DNA from: Tumidithrix helvetica
Lineage (GTDB): Bacteria > Cyanobacteriota > Cyanobacteriia > Pseudanabaenales > Pseudanabaenaceae
NCBI RefSeq assembly: GCF_965232925.1
Contig: NZ_CBDDRA010000015.1
Coordinates: forward strand, 76,849 to 140,848
DNA: 64,000 nucleotides
Direction of reading: 5' to 3'
Part shown: positions 34,539 through 43,050 of the stretch, piece after piece
Position numbering within the stretch: position 1 is the stretch's first letter
How the letters are laid out: each line of letters starts with the position of its first letter
Notes under the pieces: model-generated
Told to the model about the DNA's origin: nothing
The model's input: only the letters and a program-made list of their open reading frames with translations
Database searches by the model: none
Translations under genes and position numbers: made by a program

Positions 34539-35375
34539 ATGTTTGACAACATCTGTAAATTTCTAGCAGAAAATTTCCCGCAGGATTTTGCTTCATGGCT
34601 GATTGGCGAACCAATTCCCCTAACGGAGCTAAGTCCGACGGAACTCTCGTTGGAACCAATTCGGGCTGATTCGTTAATTTTGCTGCAAAGCCAGAATCTC
34701 GTGTTGCATTTGGAATTTCAAACGCAGCCAGACGCATCGATGCCTTTTCGGATGCTTGACTATCGCGTTCGCGTTTATCGGCGTTTCCCAGAGAAACAAA
34801 TGCGACAGGTGGTAATTTATCTGATGCCTACGAGTTCAGAAATGGTTTACCAAACGAGTTTTAGCATACCTGGCACACACCATGAGTTTGAGGCGATCAG
34901 GTTATGGGAGCAGCCTACTGAGGTGTTTCAACAGTTTGAGGGACTACTACCCTTTGCTGTGTTGAGTCAGACGCGCAATCGTGAAGAAACGTTACGGTCA
35001 GTGGCACGTCGGATTGAGGAAATTAGCGATCGCAAGGTGCAAAGTAATGTGGCGGCTTCGACTTATGTGTTGGCTGGGTTAGTATTAGAAAAGCAATTAA
35101 TTCAACGTTTATTGCGGAGTGACATTATGAAAGAGTCTGTAACTTATCAAGAAATCTTGGCTGAGGGTAAGCAAAAAGGTTTACAGCAGGGTTTACAGCA
35201 GGGGCAGATTGTTATGCTCTTGCGTTTGTTGACTCACAAGTTTGGAAAGGTAAGCCCTAGAGTCAAGTCTCGGCTCGCGAAGTTGTCTGTGTCACAACTT
35301 GAGGATTTGGCTGAGGCAGTTTTAGATTTTGAAACGGTTGCCGATTTGAATGCATGGCTGCGGAGTCACCCATAA
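34539..35375 (+). CDS. Rpn-family recombination-promoting nuclease with DUF4351 tail
   Basis: A 278-residue protein of the PD-(D/E)XK nuclease superfamily (Rpn/putative transposase group). The active-site pattern is visible as IRADSLILL (Asp) and LVLHLEFQTQPD (Glu-x-Gln), with FRMLDYRVRVYRRFPEKQ typical of the family. A Gln/Gly repeat (EGKQKGLQQGLQQGQ, about 208-222) joins it to a DUF4351 domain of about 55 residues (LTHKFGKVSPRVKSRLAKLS). Rpn proteins are DNA endonucleases that promote RecA-independent recombination in E. coli and often vary in the tandem-repeat region. It stands alone, divergent from the Nit1C flavoprotein, at the edge of an accessory region. Confidence 0.88.
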   Translation: MFDNICKFLAENFPQDFASWLIGEPIPLTELSPTELSLEPIRADSLILLQSQNLVLHLEFQTQPDASMPFRMLDYRVRVYRRFPEKQMRQVVIYLMPTSSEMVYQTSFSIPGTHHEFEAIRLWEQPTEVFQQFEGLLPFAVLSQTRNREETLRSVARRIEEISDRKVQSNVAASTYVLAGLVLEKQLIQRLLRSDIMKESVTYQEILAEGKQKGLQQGLQQGQIVMLLRLLTHKFGKVSPRVKSRLAKLSVSQLEDLAEAVLDFETVADLNAWLRSHP

Positions 35376-35498
35376 ACCTCACGAGATCGATGTTCGTCAT
35401 CATCATGGAATTTGCACTTGAGCTACGTCTAGAGATGAGGTAGTTTCGTCATCTTTAGTAATTGAGTAGGTCATTGCCCAAAATTCACAACCGAATGA

Positions 35499-35936
35499 GT
35501 GATAGTAAAGAATATGAAGTGTGGTTATCATCTGTTGCCTATTAAAGGGGCGCGTGAGAAACTTATACTTTATCCTGTATCCATTTATAAAGTGCTGATT
35601 GGCAGTATGGAAGATAAAAATATAGATTTTGAAATTCGTCGAAACAAAGACAAGAAACTAGACAAGCATTACGGTATATATGTCGATTGCAAAAGAATTA
35701 GAATAATTGGTTTTCGTATAAAAAATTTACGTGTTTGGGGAAAAGAAGAGCAAGTTATTGAGCTTGTCTCTAAAATAAAGCCGCCTCATATTAGAGGCAA
35801 TGTTGAGATAGAAGTAAAACGTAATGAGAACCACTTTAAAGTAAAAGGGCATTGGCATAGCGGATTCTCCGAGCCTGGAAACTTTATAGAGACGTTTATT
35901 ATAGTAGAAGTTTTGCATGGTGAGTTACCAGAATAG
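35499..35936 (+). CDS. Hypothetical protein, AT-rich orphan
   Basis: Up to 145 residues, starting at GTG 35499 or ATG 35514. No family is recognised. It is rich in Lys, Ile, Arg and Glu and has no signal peptide or membrane helix. The body predicts mixed beta strands (YGIYVDCKRIRIIGFRIKNLRVWG, in two parts; GNVEIEVKRNENHFKVKGHWH). Base composition is clearly more AT-rich than in the neighbours and GCGATCGC sites are absent, suggesting horizontal acquisition. An out-of-frame ATG at 35495 opens MSDSKEYEVWLSS before stopping, which could mean an early frameshift in an older gene. Confidence 0.5.
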   Translation: MIVKNMKCGYHLLPIKGAREKLILYPVSIYKVLIGSMEDKNIDFEIRRNKDKKLDKHYGIYVDCKRIRIIGFRIKNLRVWGKEEQVIELVSKIKPPHIRGNVEIEVKRNENHFKVKGHWHSGFSEPGNFIETFIIVEVLHGELPE

Positions 35937-36304
35937 ATTCTTTAACAAGTGAAGTTATACTAGTGTACACTCCGTACTCAAGAAGGATTTGCTGTACTCA
36001 ATTTCGATGGGTTTCCATGAATGACGTTGTTAAATCTAATGGAATAAATGCTAAAACGGGTAAGCGATCGCTTCCTTGCAAAAGTTGGGTTGCTTTTTGG
36101 GAAGAAATGCCAAAATACCGATGTAAATTTTTAGTGTCATGAATCTCCCCTACGATTCTAGGCTGATTGCTATATTTCTGAGAGAATCTCTGAGAACCAA
36201 GCAAAACAAGTGTTTCAATGACTAATCAAAATAGCGATCGACCAAACGAGAAATTGGTGGATAGTTCAGTTGCCAACCATCGCTATTCCAAATCATTACC
36301 CGTT

Positions 36305-36501
36305 ATGAGTAATCCCAACAGTAAAAACAAAGTCTGTTTGAGTGAAGAACAACGTCAGCGTCTGAGGGACATCAGTCGGAATGGAACTGCACCCGTCAAA
36401 AAGGTTCTGCATGCTCGTGTTCTCTTGATGTCAGACCAAGAGCATCCCGAAGAACGATGGACTGATACTCAAATTAGCGAAGCCTTGGGACTCCATACAA
36501 A
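36305..36501 (+). pseudogene. Truncated IS630-family transposase
   Basis: The frame from ATG 36305 reads MSNPNSKNKVCLSEEQRQRL and continues with RDISRNGTAPVKK and HARVLLMSDQE, the conserved helix-turn-helix N-terminus of cyanobacterial IS630-type transposases. It stops matching after ISEALGLHTK, where the normal protein would continue with the second helix-turn-helix. The DDE catalytic domain is absent. In-frame codons upstream to 36218 are probably not part of the original gene. It is a dead fragment of about 66 codons. Confidence 0.8.
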
Positions 36502-36611
36502 GCCTTTTATAGCCGATTGACTTGAGTCGTCCTCTTTGTTTGTGCTTCACCAATTGCGCATAGACCAAACCTACAATAGACTGTAAATGAGCTGTTTTAC
36601 TAGGAGGCATC

Positions 36612-37190
36612 ATGGTTTACGTTTGCGAACTAGGATCGGGTTACAGCATCTATCTCGACAATCAAGGCATCCAAACCATTATTACTACAGTTATGAGCAG
36701 CCCAAGCCAGCAGCAACAGGCTAGCAGTAGTATTAGTACTGGTGTCTGGACTGCCCCACCAAAGATTTTCCGCACTCCCACAGGTGCAGCGATCGAGATT
36801 TTTACTGCGCAAGGAGAGGTTTTTATTAGCGTTCAAGGAAATGTAGCGAGCGTTACAAGCGAAATTTCTTTTGTTGGCGGTGCTCAACAAATGCAGATGC
36901 AACAAGTTGCTAGCGCTCCGTCGTTTTCCACTTCACCCATGGAACCCATGAACCCCATGAAACCGCTGCAGCCAATGCAACCGTTAAAAATGGGGAACAT
37001 GCAAATGAATATGAATCCGATGGAAATGCGTATGGGGAATATGGAAATGCGTATGGGGACTGCGACGACTTCGACATCAATGTCAACCTCCAGTTCCAAT
37101 TCCAGTACCCGTCGGTTTTGCAGTCAGTGCGGTAAAGCAATCGAGCCAAGCGATCGCTTTTGTTCCAATTGCGGACATAATTTAGCTTAG
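36612..37190 (+). CDS. Methionine-rich protein with C-terminal zinc ribbon
   Basis: A 192-residue protein starting at ATG 36612 behind a strong ribosome site (TAGGAGG). Residues 1-90 form an uncharacterised beta-rich part. Residues 94-148 are low complexity, with 16 methionines plus Pro, Gln and Asn (MEPMNPMKP, MEMRMGNMEMRMG). A Ser/Thr linker follows, and residues 170-187 form a zinc ribbon with CSQC and CSNC (Cys170, 173, 184, 187). No signal peptide or membrane helix is evident. The zinc ribbon suggests metal-dependent protein or nucleic-acid contacts. The Met-rich part could bind Cu(I) or act as a flexible tether (inference). Confidence 0.8.
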   Translation: MVYVCELGSGYSIYLDNQGIQTIITTVMSSPSQQQQASSSISTGVWTAPPKIFRTPTGAAIEIFTAQGEVFISVQGNVASVTSEISFVGGAQQMQMQQVASAPSFSTSPMEPMNPMKPLQPMQPLKMGNMQMNMNPMEMRMGNMEMRMGTATTSTSMSTSSSNSSTRRFCSQCGKAIEPSDRFCSNCGHNLA

Positions 37191-37307
37191 GGAGCTATCT
37201 AGTCATCTTTTGAGAAGAGCGATCGCGACGCAGAATTTACCAAGTCTTGAATGCCTGCCAATGCTGAAATAGACTTAAATAAGTAAATAACAAGTCAGGA
37301 GGCTTAT

Positions 37308-37505
37308 ATGAATATTAAACAAATTGAATCAGCTATATTGCAACTTCCAACAAAGAAATTTCGGGAGTTTATGAATTGGTTGCACGATCTAGATTACCAA
37401 CGTTGGGATGCACAAATAGAAAGCGATATTGCCAATGACAAGCTAAACTTTCTAGATCAAGAAGCAGTTCACAACTTTGAAAATGGGCATTGCCAACAAA
37501 TCTAA
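37308..37505 (+). CDS. Antitoxin-like small protein without an adjacent toxin
   Basis: 65 residues starting at ATG 37308 after a strong ribosome site (CAGGAGG). The opening MNIKQIESAILQLPTKKFRE, then MNWLHDLDYQRWDAQIESDI and the close EAVHNFENGHCQQI resemble cyanobacterial antitoxins (IE..I..LP...F.EL..W....WD.QIE.D). These are usually followed by an overlapping RelE/ParE-type toxin. Here no toxin frame follows: the next 105 bases lead into an unrelated membrane protein. It may be a solitary antitoxin left after toxin loss. Confidence 0.7.
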   Translation: MNIKQIESAILQLPTKKFREFMNWLHDLDYQRWDAQIESDIANDKLNFLDQEAVHNFENGHCQQI

Positions 37506-37610
37506 TGCACTATTCTTTTAACCCAGCATTCTGATAAGTTGTCAAACAACTACATTGTAATTACAGAAAATCAAGTTCGATTTGCACGTTCAATTTAGGG
37601 AGTCTACTCT

Positions 37611-38396
37611 GTGAAAGGTCAAAATTCCAGAATTTATCGCTCTCCACGTTTCTGGCAGAGGATTGCTCCTTGGCTGGAATCGATCGCGATCGTCGGCTGG
37701 GGATTGTTGTTGCTAAAGTTGTGGATCTTCGGTCAACTCTATTTGCTGATTCACCCTAACTACATTGCTTTAACTGTATGTGCGGGATTTGGCTTGGTGG
37801 CGATCGGTGGGATGGAAGCTACGCGGGTATGGTGGCGGCAACGGAATGGTGCAAATCTGGATCGGTCGCAGCATGTTACGTTTATGATGCCCAGTTGGAG
37901 CAATAGTCTATTGCTAGCCACGGCAATCTTGGGCTTGTTAATCAGTCCTCGTCCCTTCGCGAGTGAAAAGGCTATTCATCGCGGTGTTACGGATGGAATT
38001 ACGGCGACGCGATCGGCGCCTCAGTCCTTTCGGGCGAGCAATCGTCCTGAAGATCGGACGTTGGTGGAATGGGTGCGTACGCTCAATGTCTATCCCGAAC
38101 CTGATGCCTATACAGGACAAAAAGTGAAGGTCAAGGGATTTGTCGTCTATTCCAAGGATTTACCTGATGATATTTTCTTGCTTACCCGCTTTGTGATTAC
38201 TTGCTGTGCTGCGGATGTCTATCCTGTGAGTTTGCCAATCAAGGTGGCTCAGAGTCGTACGGCTTACCCTGCGGATAAATGGTTTGAAGTTGAGGGGCAA
38301 ATGACTACAGAAACTCTGACAAATCGCCGACAATTATTGGTTCAAGCAAGTAATCTCACCCCAATTCCCGAACCCCAAAATCCCTATGAGTATTAA
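37611..38396 (+). CDS. TIGR03943 family membrane protein (YcgQ-like)
   Basis: 261 residues from GTG 37611. Three hydrophobic segments lie in the N-terminal half (ESIAIVGWGLLLLKLWIF, YIALTVCAGFGLVAIG and SNSLLLATAILGLLISP). A soluble C-terminal domain (from about 150) has GQKVKVKGFVVYSKDLPDDIF, FVITCCAADVYPVSLPI and WFEVEGQM. This layout and the CCAAD motif mark the TIGR03943/YcgQ family, usually encoded beside a DUF318-type permease (YcgR). That permease is not in this window. The next gene starts 10 bases before this stop. The function is unproven; metal-ion handling has been suggested for such permease pairs. Confidence 0.82.
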   Translation: MKGQNSRIYRSPRFWQRIAPWLESIAIVGWGLLLLKLWIFGQLYLLIHPNYIALTVCAGFGLVAIGGMEATRVWWRQRNGANLDRSQHVTFMMPSWSNSLLLATAILGLLISPRPFASEKAIHRGVTDGITATRSAPQSFRASNRPEDRTLVEWVRTLNVYPEPDAYTGQKVKVKGFVVYSKDLPDDIFLLTRFVITCCAADVYPVSLPIKVAQSRTAYPADKWFEVEGQMTTETLTNRRQLLVQASNLTPIPEPQNPYEY

Positions 38397-38982
38397 TCTC
38401 AACAAAACTATGCCTCCTAAAAACTCCTCCAATTTTTACGCTTGGCAATGGGCATTGATTAGCTCTTGTTCCACACTTGTTGTAGCGATCGCTTTTTATG
38501 GCATCGGAAATCTATTCTCGCCAAAAGCATTTAGTGGTGAATATAAAAACACATTCCCCTTTGTGAATCAGACAAATAAAATTAGGCGAGTAGGCGCAAG
38601 AGCTTATACGATTGCTCTTAACAGAGCGCAGCAGGCTTACTTTACAGAATTTAGTCGATTTGGTTCCAATATTGATGTGCTTGGTGTTGGCATACAAGAT
38701 TCAACCCACTACAGCTATCGCACTTATGTTGACAGTTCGCGTAAAACCTTAGCAAATCTCGATTATCCTCAAATTGCCATTCAAATCGGACAATCAAAAA
38801 GCCCAGAACTTAAAAGCTATGTTGGGGCAGTTTGGCTAAGTCAAGTTGCTGCTTCGGATGATATTACAGCTCTTGCCATTCTTTGCGAAACCAATGTGCC
38901 AGGAACATCCCCGCCACCTGTTCCAATTATTAAGAATGGGATGATGGAGTGTGCCCCTGGCTCGAAGGACGCTGGGTATTAA
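38386..38982 (+). CDS. Type IV pilin-like G/H family protein
   Basis: 198 residues from ATG 38386 (ATG 38410 in frame is possible), overlapping the upstream gene by 11 bases. One membrane helix lies at about 24-43 (LISSCSTLVVAIAFYGIGNL). The remainder matches the cyanobacterial pilin-G/H-like domain: NRAQQAYFTEFSRFG, YVGAVWLSQV, ALAILCETNVPGTSPP and MECAPGSKDAGY at the end. There is no prepilin-peptidase cleavage motif (G-F-T-L-x-E), so it is probably a membrane-anchored lipoprotein-like or pilus-associated protein and not a pilin subunit. The coupling with the TIGR03943 gene is unexplained. Confidence 0.78.
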   Translation: MSINLNKTMPPKNSSNFYAWQWALISSCSTLVVAIAFYGIGNLFSPKAFSGEYKNTFPFVNQTNKIRRVGARAYTIALNRAQQAYFTEFSRFGSNIDVLGVGIQDSTHYSYRTYVDSSRKTLANLDYPQIAIQIGQSKSPELKSYVGAVWLSQVAASDDITALAILCETNVPGTSPPPVPIIKNGMMECAPGSKDAGY

Positions 38983-39543
38983 ACAAAATTACTGCCTACA
39001 AAGCCTCTATTCAATTCACCAAACTCCTGACCCTGAATCCTAAATTATTTGTCGTCGCTGACAGATTCATTTCATGGGTATTGAGTACCTCGTAAGGATA
39101 TATCCAAAATACTTAATAATTATTAACAAATCAAAAACGCTTGAAATTCCGACAAATGCTTTAGTACCGATCGCCTGTTTAAATCCGCTTGCTATAATGA
39201 ATAGATGAAATCGGGTGGGCAGTCATATAAGAATTAGAATCTTAGAAATTTTTCTAAAGACCAGAACTACAGCAAGAGACAGTTTGAAATCTTTATCGTT
39301 GTATCAGCCACTGCACTTAGATCGAGCCAAGATTCGAGATGACTTGAGGTGTTGAATTGTAGCCAGTGGCATCGTAAAAAAAATTGTCAGCTTTTGATAG
39401 CATTTCAGTAAGTAGTTATAACTGTAGCTATACTCGATCTGATTTGACGATCGCGCTCAAATTTGGGGTTTTATCCAAAGTTTCTTAGATTTTAATATTT
39501 TTCATCTTTCTGCTGCTAGATTTTAAAAAATGGCTCAATCACA
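38983..39543. other. Intergenic region upstream of the hybrid kinase gene
   Basis: 561 bases, AT-rich. No protein gene, tRNA, repeat copy or strong hairpin was recognised. It is long enough to hold a promoter and a 5' leader or small RNA, but nothing specific can be supported. Confidence 0.45.
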
Positions 39544-42500
39544 ATGCCGATTCCACTCGAATTAGAACAGGCGATCGCTCAAAATCCACCGATCGTTCAT
39601 GCTGAGTCTTCCCTGGCCGATGCCTCGCGTTTGATGTACCAGGCTGATTTTAGTTGCGTTCTAGTCATGGCAGCATCTCAGTTAGTGGGAATTTTAACAA
39701 GAACAGATCTAGCTAGACTCATAGCAACTGGGCGTGACTATACCAAAACATCCGTTGCCGAAGTCATGACTCAGCCAGTGATAACGCTGGGTATCGATCG
39801 GTTTCAGGACTTAGCAGCTCCTCTCAATTTGCTGCACGAGCACCACATTCATCATTTACCTCTGTTAAACGATCGCCAGTATCCCATTGGACTGCTGACG
39901 TTAGAAAGCTTATTCAGAGCAGATGCCCTACAATCGCAACAGCAAGACAAAGCAAACCAAATTTCCCGCGAATGGTTATTAACCTCGATCGCCAACCGCA
40001 TTCAAGCTTCTCTCGATCTTCAAACGATACTTGACACCACAGTCACTGAAATTCGTCATTTCCTGCAAACAGATCGCGTAATTGCCTATCGCTTTGAACC
40101 CAACTGGAGTGGCATTGTGGTAGCCGAATCTGTTAGGCGTGGTTGCGATTCGCTATTGGGACGAATTCTCACCGATACGCATTTTGGCGAAGCTATGGTG
40201 GAACCCTATAATAATGGACGGATTCAAGTTACAGACAATATTAACTTTGGTCTAACGGAATGCCACCGCGATTTTCTCGTGCAAATTCAGGTAAAAGCCA
40301 TTATTGTAGTACCCATTTTACAAGGAGATAAGCTTTGGGGTTTATTAGCCGCACAGGAGTGCGCCCAACCTCGCCATTGGGAGCCCTCTGCGGTAGAGTT
40401 ACTCCAACAATTAGCGACCCATATTGGCATAGCCCTCCAGCAGGCAACCGTCCTGACCCAAATGCAAACCGAATTGGCTCAGCGACAAAAGGTAGAAGCA
40501 GCCTTATCGCGCTCAGAAGTGCAATATCGGTTTATGTTTGAAAACAATCCCAACCCCATGTGGATTTATGAGACAGATACACTGGCATTTTTGGCAGTAA
40601 ACCGTGCAGCGATCGCGCATTATGGTTACTCAGAGGCAGATTTTCTCACCATGACGATTAAAGACATTCGTCCAGCAGAGGATGTGCATAAACTGGAAGG
40701 AGTTCTGAGCAACCTGCAATCGCTTTCCTACTCTGGTGAATGGCGGCACCGAAAACAAGATGGTACGATTGTTGATGTAGAAATCGCCTCTCATTTGATT
40801 GATTGGGAAGGTAAACCTGCCCGATTTTCCCTTGTGAAAGACATCAGCGATCGCAAACGGGCAGAGACGGCATTACAGAAACTAAATCGCGAACTGGAAA
40901 CAAGAGTAGAGCAGCGTACAGAGGCACTTGTAGCCAGTGAAACCCATCTCAATTCGATCGTCGATCTTGTCTCCGATGGCATCCTCATCCTCAATCGTTA
41001 CGGACAGGTCATCTTTGCTAACCCATCTGCGGGAAAAATGTTTGGGATGCAACCCGAACAACTCAATGGTTTCGATTTAGGGGTTCCAATCACGCTCAAT
41101 AAACCCTTTGAGATATTTATTTTAGGCAGTAACGGCAAAATTGATGTAGGAGAAGTAGTGGTTTCTCAGATGGACTGGGATAACCAATTGTCGTATTTGA
41201 CGTCCATACGAGATATTACAGAGCGCAAGCAAGCAGAAGAGCAACTCGTACTGGCAAATGCCGATCTGGCGCGTGCCACACGGCTTAAAGATGAGTTTTT
41301 AGCAAATATGAGCCACGAGCTTCGCACGCCACTCAACGCCATTTTGGGTATGTCTGAAGGGCTGCAAGACGAGGTGTTTGGCGCGCTTAACGACAAGCAA
41401 AAAAAATCTATCGCTACGATCGAGCGTAGCGGACAACACTTACTGGAACTGATTAACGATATTCTTGACTTGGCAAAAATTGAGGCAGGAAAATTAGAGC
41501 TAGAAATCGCAAATACATCCGTTAAAACCCTCTGCGACACCAGTCTCACTTTTGTCAAACAAATGGCATACAAGAAAGGTATTCAGCTAATTACGCGCAT
41601 TCCAGATTCTCTGAACGCGATCGAAGTAGACGAACTGCGGATGAGACAGGTATTGATTAATCTACTGACCAATGCCGTAAAATTTACCCCTGAAGGAGGA
41701 AGCGTAACTTTAGAAGTGAAAGTGGAAAGCTTTGAAAGCAATGCCATATCAACTTCTCTGAGCCAAATTGCTTTCTCGATCGCTGATTCGGGTATTGGTA
41801 TTGCTCCAGAAGACATCCAAAAACTATTTCAATCTTTTATCCAAATTGATAGCAGACTGAGCAGGCAATATAATGGCACTGGGCTAGGTCTATCTTTAGT
41901 GAAACGAATTGCAGAAATGCATGGTGGCACTGTAACCGTCGAAAGCGAGGTTAACCGAGGCAGTTGCTTTACGGTTAGAATTCCGTATCACCAAAACGAA
42001 TCAATCCCAAGTGACTTCTCATCTGGCATTGGTAATTTACTCCCGATCCATAGTAGCCCTGTTCTAATTATTGAAGGTTCTCCCACGGATACACCACAAA
42101 TAACGCACTACCTTAACGAGTTAGGGCTTCAAGGTACTGTCTATGCATGCGATCGAAGTGTCGTGCAAGAAGCCATACGCCTAGATCCGCCTCTGATTGT
42201 TTTTGATGGCTGTTTGCCAAATCTCTTGGGATGGGAAGTCCTTACCCAACTAAAAAGTCATCCACAGACGCAACATATTCCCATTCTGATTATTTCCCAC
42301 GTTGATGAGCGATCGCTTGGATTATCCCTAGGTGCAGCAGAATTTATTGTGAAACCGATTGCGAAAGAACAGTTTCGCAGAGCTGTTCATAAAACTTGGA
42401 ATTCTAGACCAGATATCAACATTCCAACCATAGAAGCCCCATCTCAAATCATGCAACCCCTGATTTTGATTGCTGAAGATGACGAGGCAAATGTAGATAC

Positions 42501-42837
42501 GATCTGGGATTATCTCAGCAGTAAAGGCTATCGTTTAATTTTGGCTAAAAATGGTCAAGAAGCGCTTAGTCTTGCTGAAACAGAGAAGCCAGATATTATT
42601 TTAATGGATATTCAAATGCCGATCATGGACGGATTGGAGGCAACTCGTCAGATTCGGGCAAATCCTGCGATGGAACATATTCCGATCGTTGCTTTAACAG
42701 CACTGGCAATGACTGGCGATCGCGAACGTTGTATCCAAGAAGGAGCCAACGATTATCTAACCAAACCAGTGAGGCTCAAACAGCTTAGCATTACGATTCA
42801 ACAATTATTGCAGGGGTCGCAGGCTCACCTCAAATAA
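39544..42837 (+). CDS. Hybrid sensor histidine kinase (CBS-GAF-PAS-PAS-HK-REC-REC)
   Basis: 1097 residues. A CBS pair (about 5-130) is followed by a phytochrome/cyanobacteriochrome-like GAF domain (about 150-300). That GAF contains VEPYNNGRI and a Cys-His at 240-241 in GLTECHRDFL, the usual bilin-attachment position. Two PAS domains follow (about 325-440 and 465-565), then HisKA with His591 in NMSHELRTPLNAI, and the ATPase domain with Asn710, DSGIG and GTGLGLS. The first receiver (840-945) keeps Asp888 and Lys937, but its acidic pair reads EG. The second (972-1090) is complete (EDD, Asp1022, Lys at TKP). The protein is soluble. It is orphan: no response regulator lies beside it. The likely input is light and/or an adenosine nucleotide, by domain analogy. 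Confidence 0.9.
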   Translation: MPIPLELEQAIAQNPPIVHAESSLADASRLMYQADFSCVLVMAASQLVGILTRTDLARLIATGRDYTKTSVAEVMTQPVITLGIDRFQDLAAPLNLLHEHHIHHLPLLNDRQYPIGLLTLESLFRADALQSQQQDKANQISREWLLTSIANRIQASLDLQTILDTTVTEIRHFLQTDRVIAYRFEPNWSGIVVAESVRRGCDSLLGRILTDTHFGEAMVEPYNNGRIQVTDNINFGLTECHRDFLVQIQVKAIIVVPILQGDKLWGLLAAQECAQPRHWEPSAVELLQQLATHIGIALQQATVLTQMQTELAQRQKVEAALSRSEVQYRFMFENNPNPMWIYETDTLAFLAVNRAAIAHYGYSEADFLTMTIKDIRPAEDVHKLEGVLSNLQSLSYSGEWRHRKQDGTIVDVEIASHLIDWEGKPARFSLVKDISDRKRAETALQKLNRELETRVEQRTEALVASETHLNSIVDLVSDGILILNRYGQVIFANPSAGKMFGMQPEQLNGFDLGVPITLNKPFEIFILGSNGKIDVGEVVVSQMDWDNQLSYLTSIRDITERKQAEEQLVLANADLARATRLKDEFLANMSHELRTPLNAILGMSEGLQDEVFGALNDKQKKSIATIERSGQHLLELINDILDLAKIEAGKLELEIANTSVKTLCDTSLTFVKQMAYKKGIQLITRIPDSLNAIEVDELRMRQVLINLLTNAVKFTPEGGSVTLEVKVESFESNAISTSLSQIAFSIADSGIGIAPEDIQKLFQSFIQIDSRLSRQYNGTGLGLSLVKRIAEMHGGTVTVESEVNRGSCFTVRIPYHQNESIPSDFSSGIGNLLPIHSSPVLIIEGSPTDTPQITHYLNELGLQGTVYACDRSVVQEAIRLDPPLIVFDGCLPNLLGWEVLTQLKSHPQTQHIPILIISHVDERSLGLSLGAAEFIVKPIAKEQFRRAVHKTWNSRPDINIPTIEAPSQIMQPLILIAEDDEANVDTIWDYLSSKGYRLILAKNGQEALSLAETEKPDIILMDIQMPIMDGLEATRQIRANPAMEHIPIVALTALAMTGDRERCIQEGANDYLTKPVRLKQLSITIQQLLQGSQAHLK

Positions 42838-42889
42838 ATCTATAGCCCTCCTTAATTGTTTGCGAACGTAGTACGGGCTTCTAGTCTGT

Positions 42890-42906
42890 GCAGGCAAGAT
42901 GCCTGC
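42890..42906. repeat. Short palindromic dispersed repeat
   Basis: GCAGGCAAGATGCCTGC, a 7-bp-arm palindrome with an AGA loop, of a type common in cyanobacterial intergenic DNA. It lies 50 bases after the hybrid kinase stop and could act as a transcript 3' end. Confidence 0.65.
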
Positions 42907-42920
42907 GCTACAAGTTCATG

Positions 42921-42943
42921 ACAACTTTAAGAGAAATTGGTAT
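42921..42943 (-). repeat. MITE-like repeat terminal fragment (F)
   Basis: ACAACTTTAAGAGAAATTGGTAT matches one end of the 101-bp MITE-like family in copy C/E orientation. The rest is replaced by unrelated sequence, so only about 23 bases remain. Confidence 0.55.
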
Positions 42944-43050
42944 AGATGGTGAAACTAGGATTACTTTAAAGATTTGATAATCTAATTTCGCGCTTGCAGC
43001 GTATTTAATATAGCTTAGCTATTAATCATTTCAAAAGAGGTAAACCCGCT

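Noticed and set aside
35998..36204. 68-codon minus-strand frame
   Set aside because: No ribosome site or family match; it lies in a remnant-rich stretch next to the broken IS630 gene.
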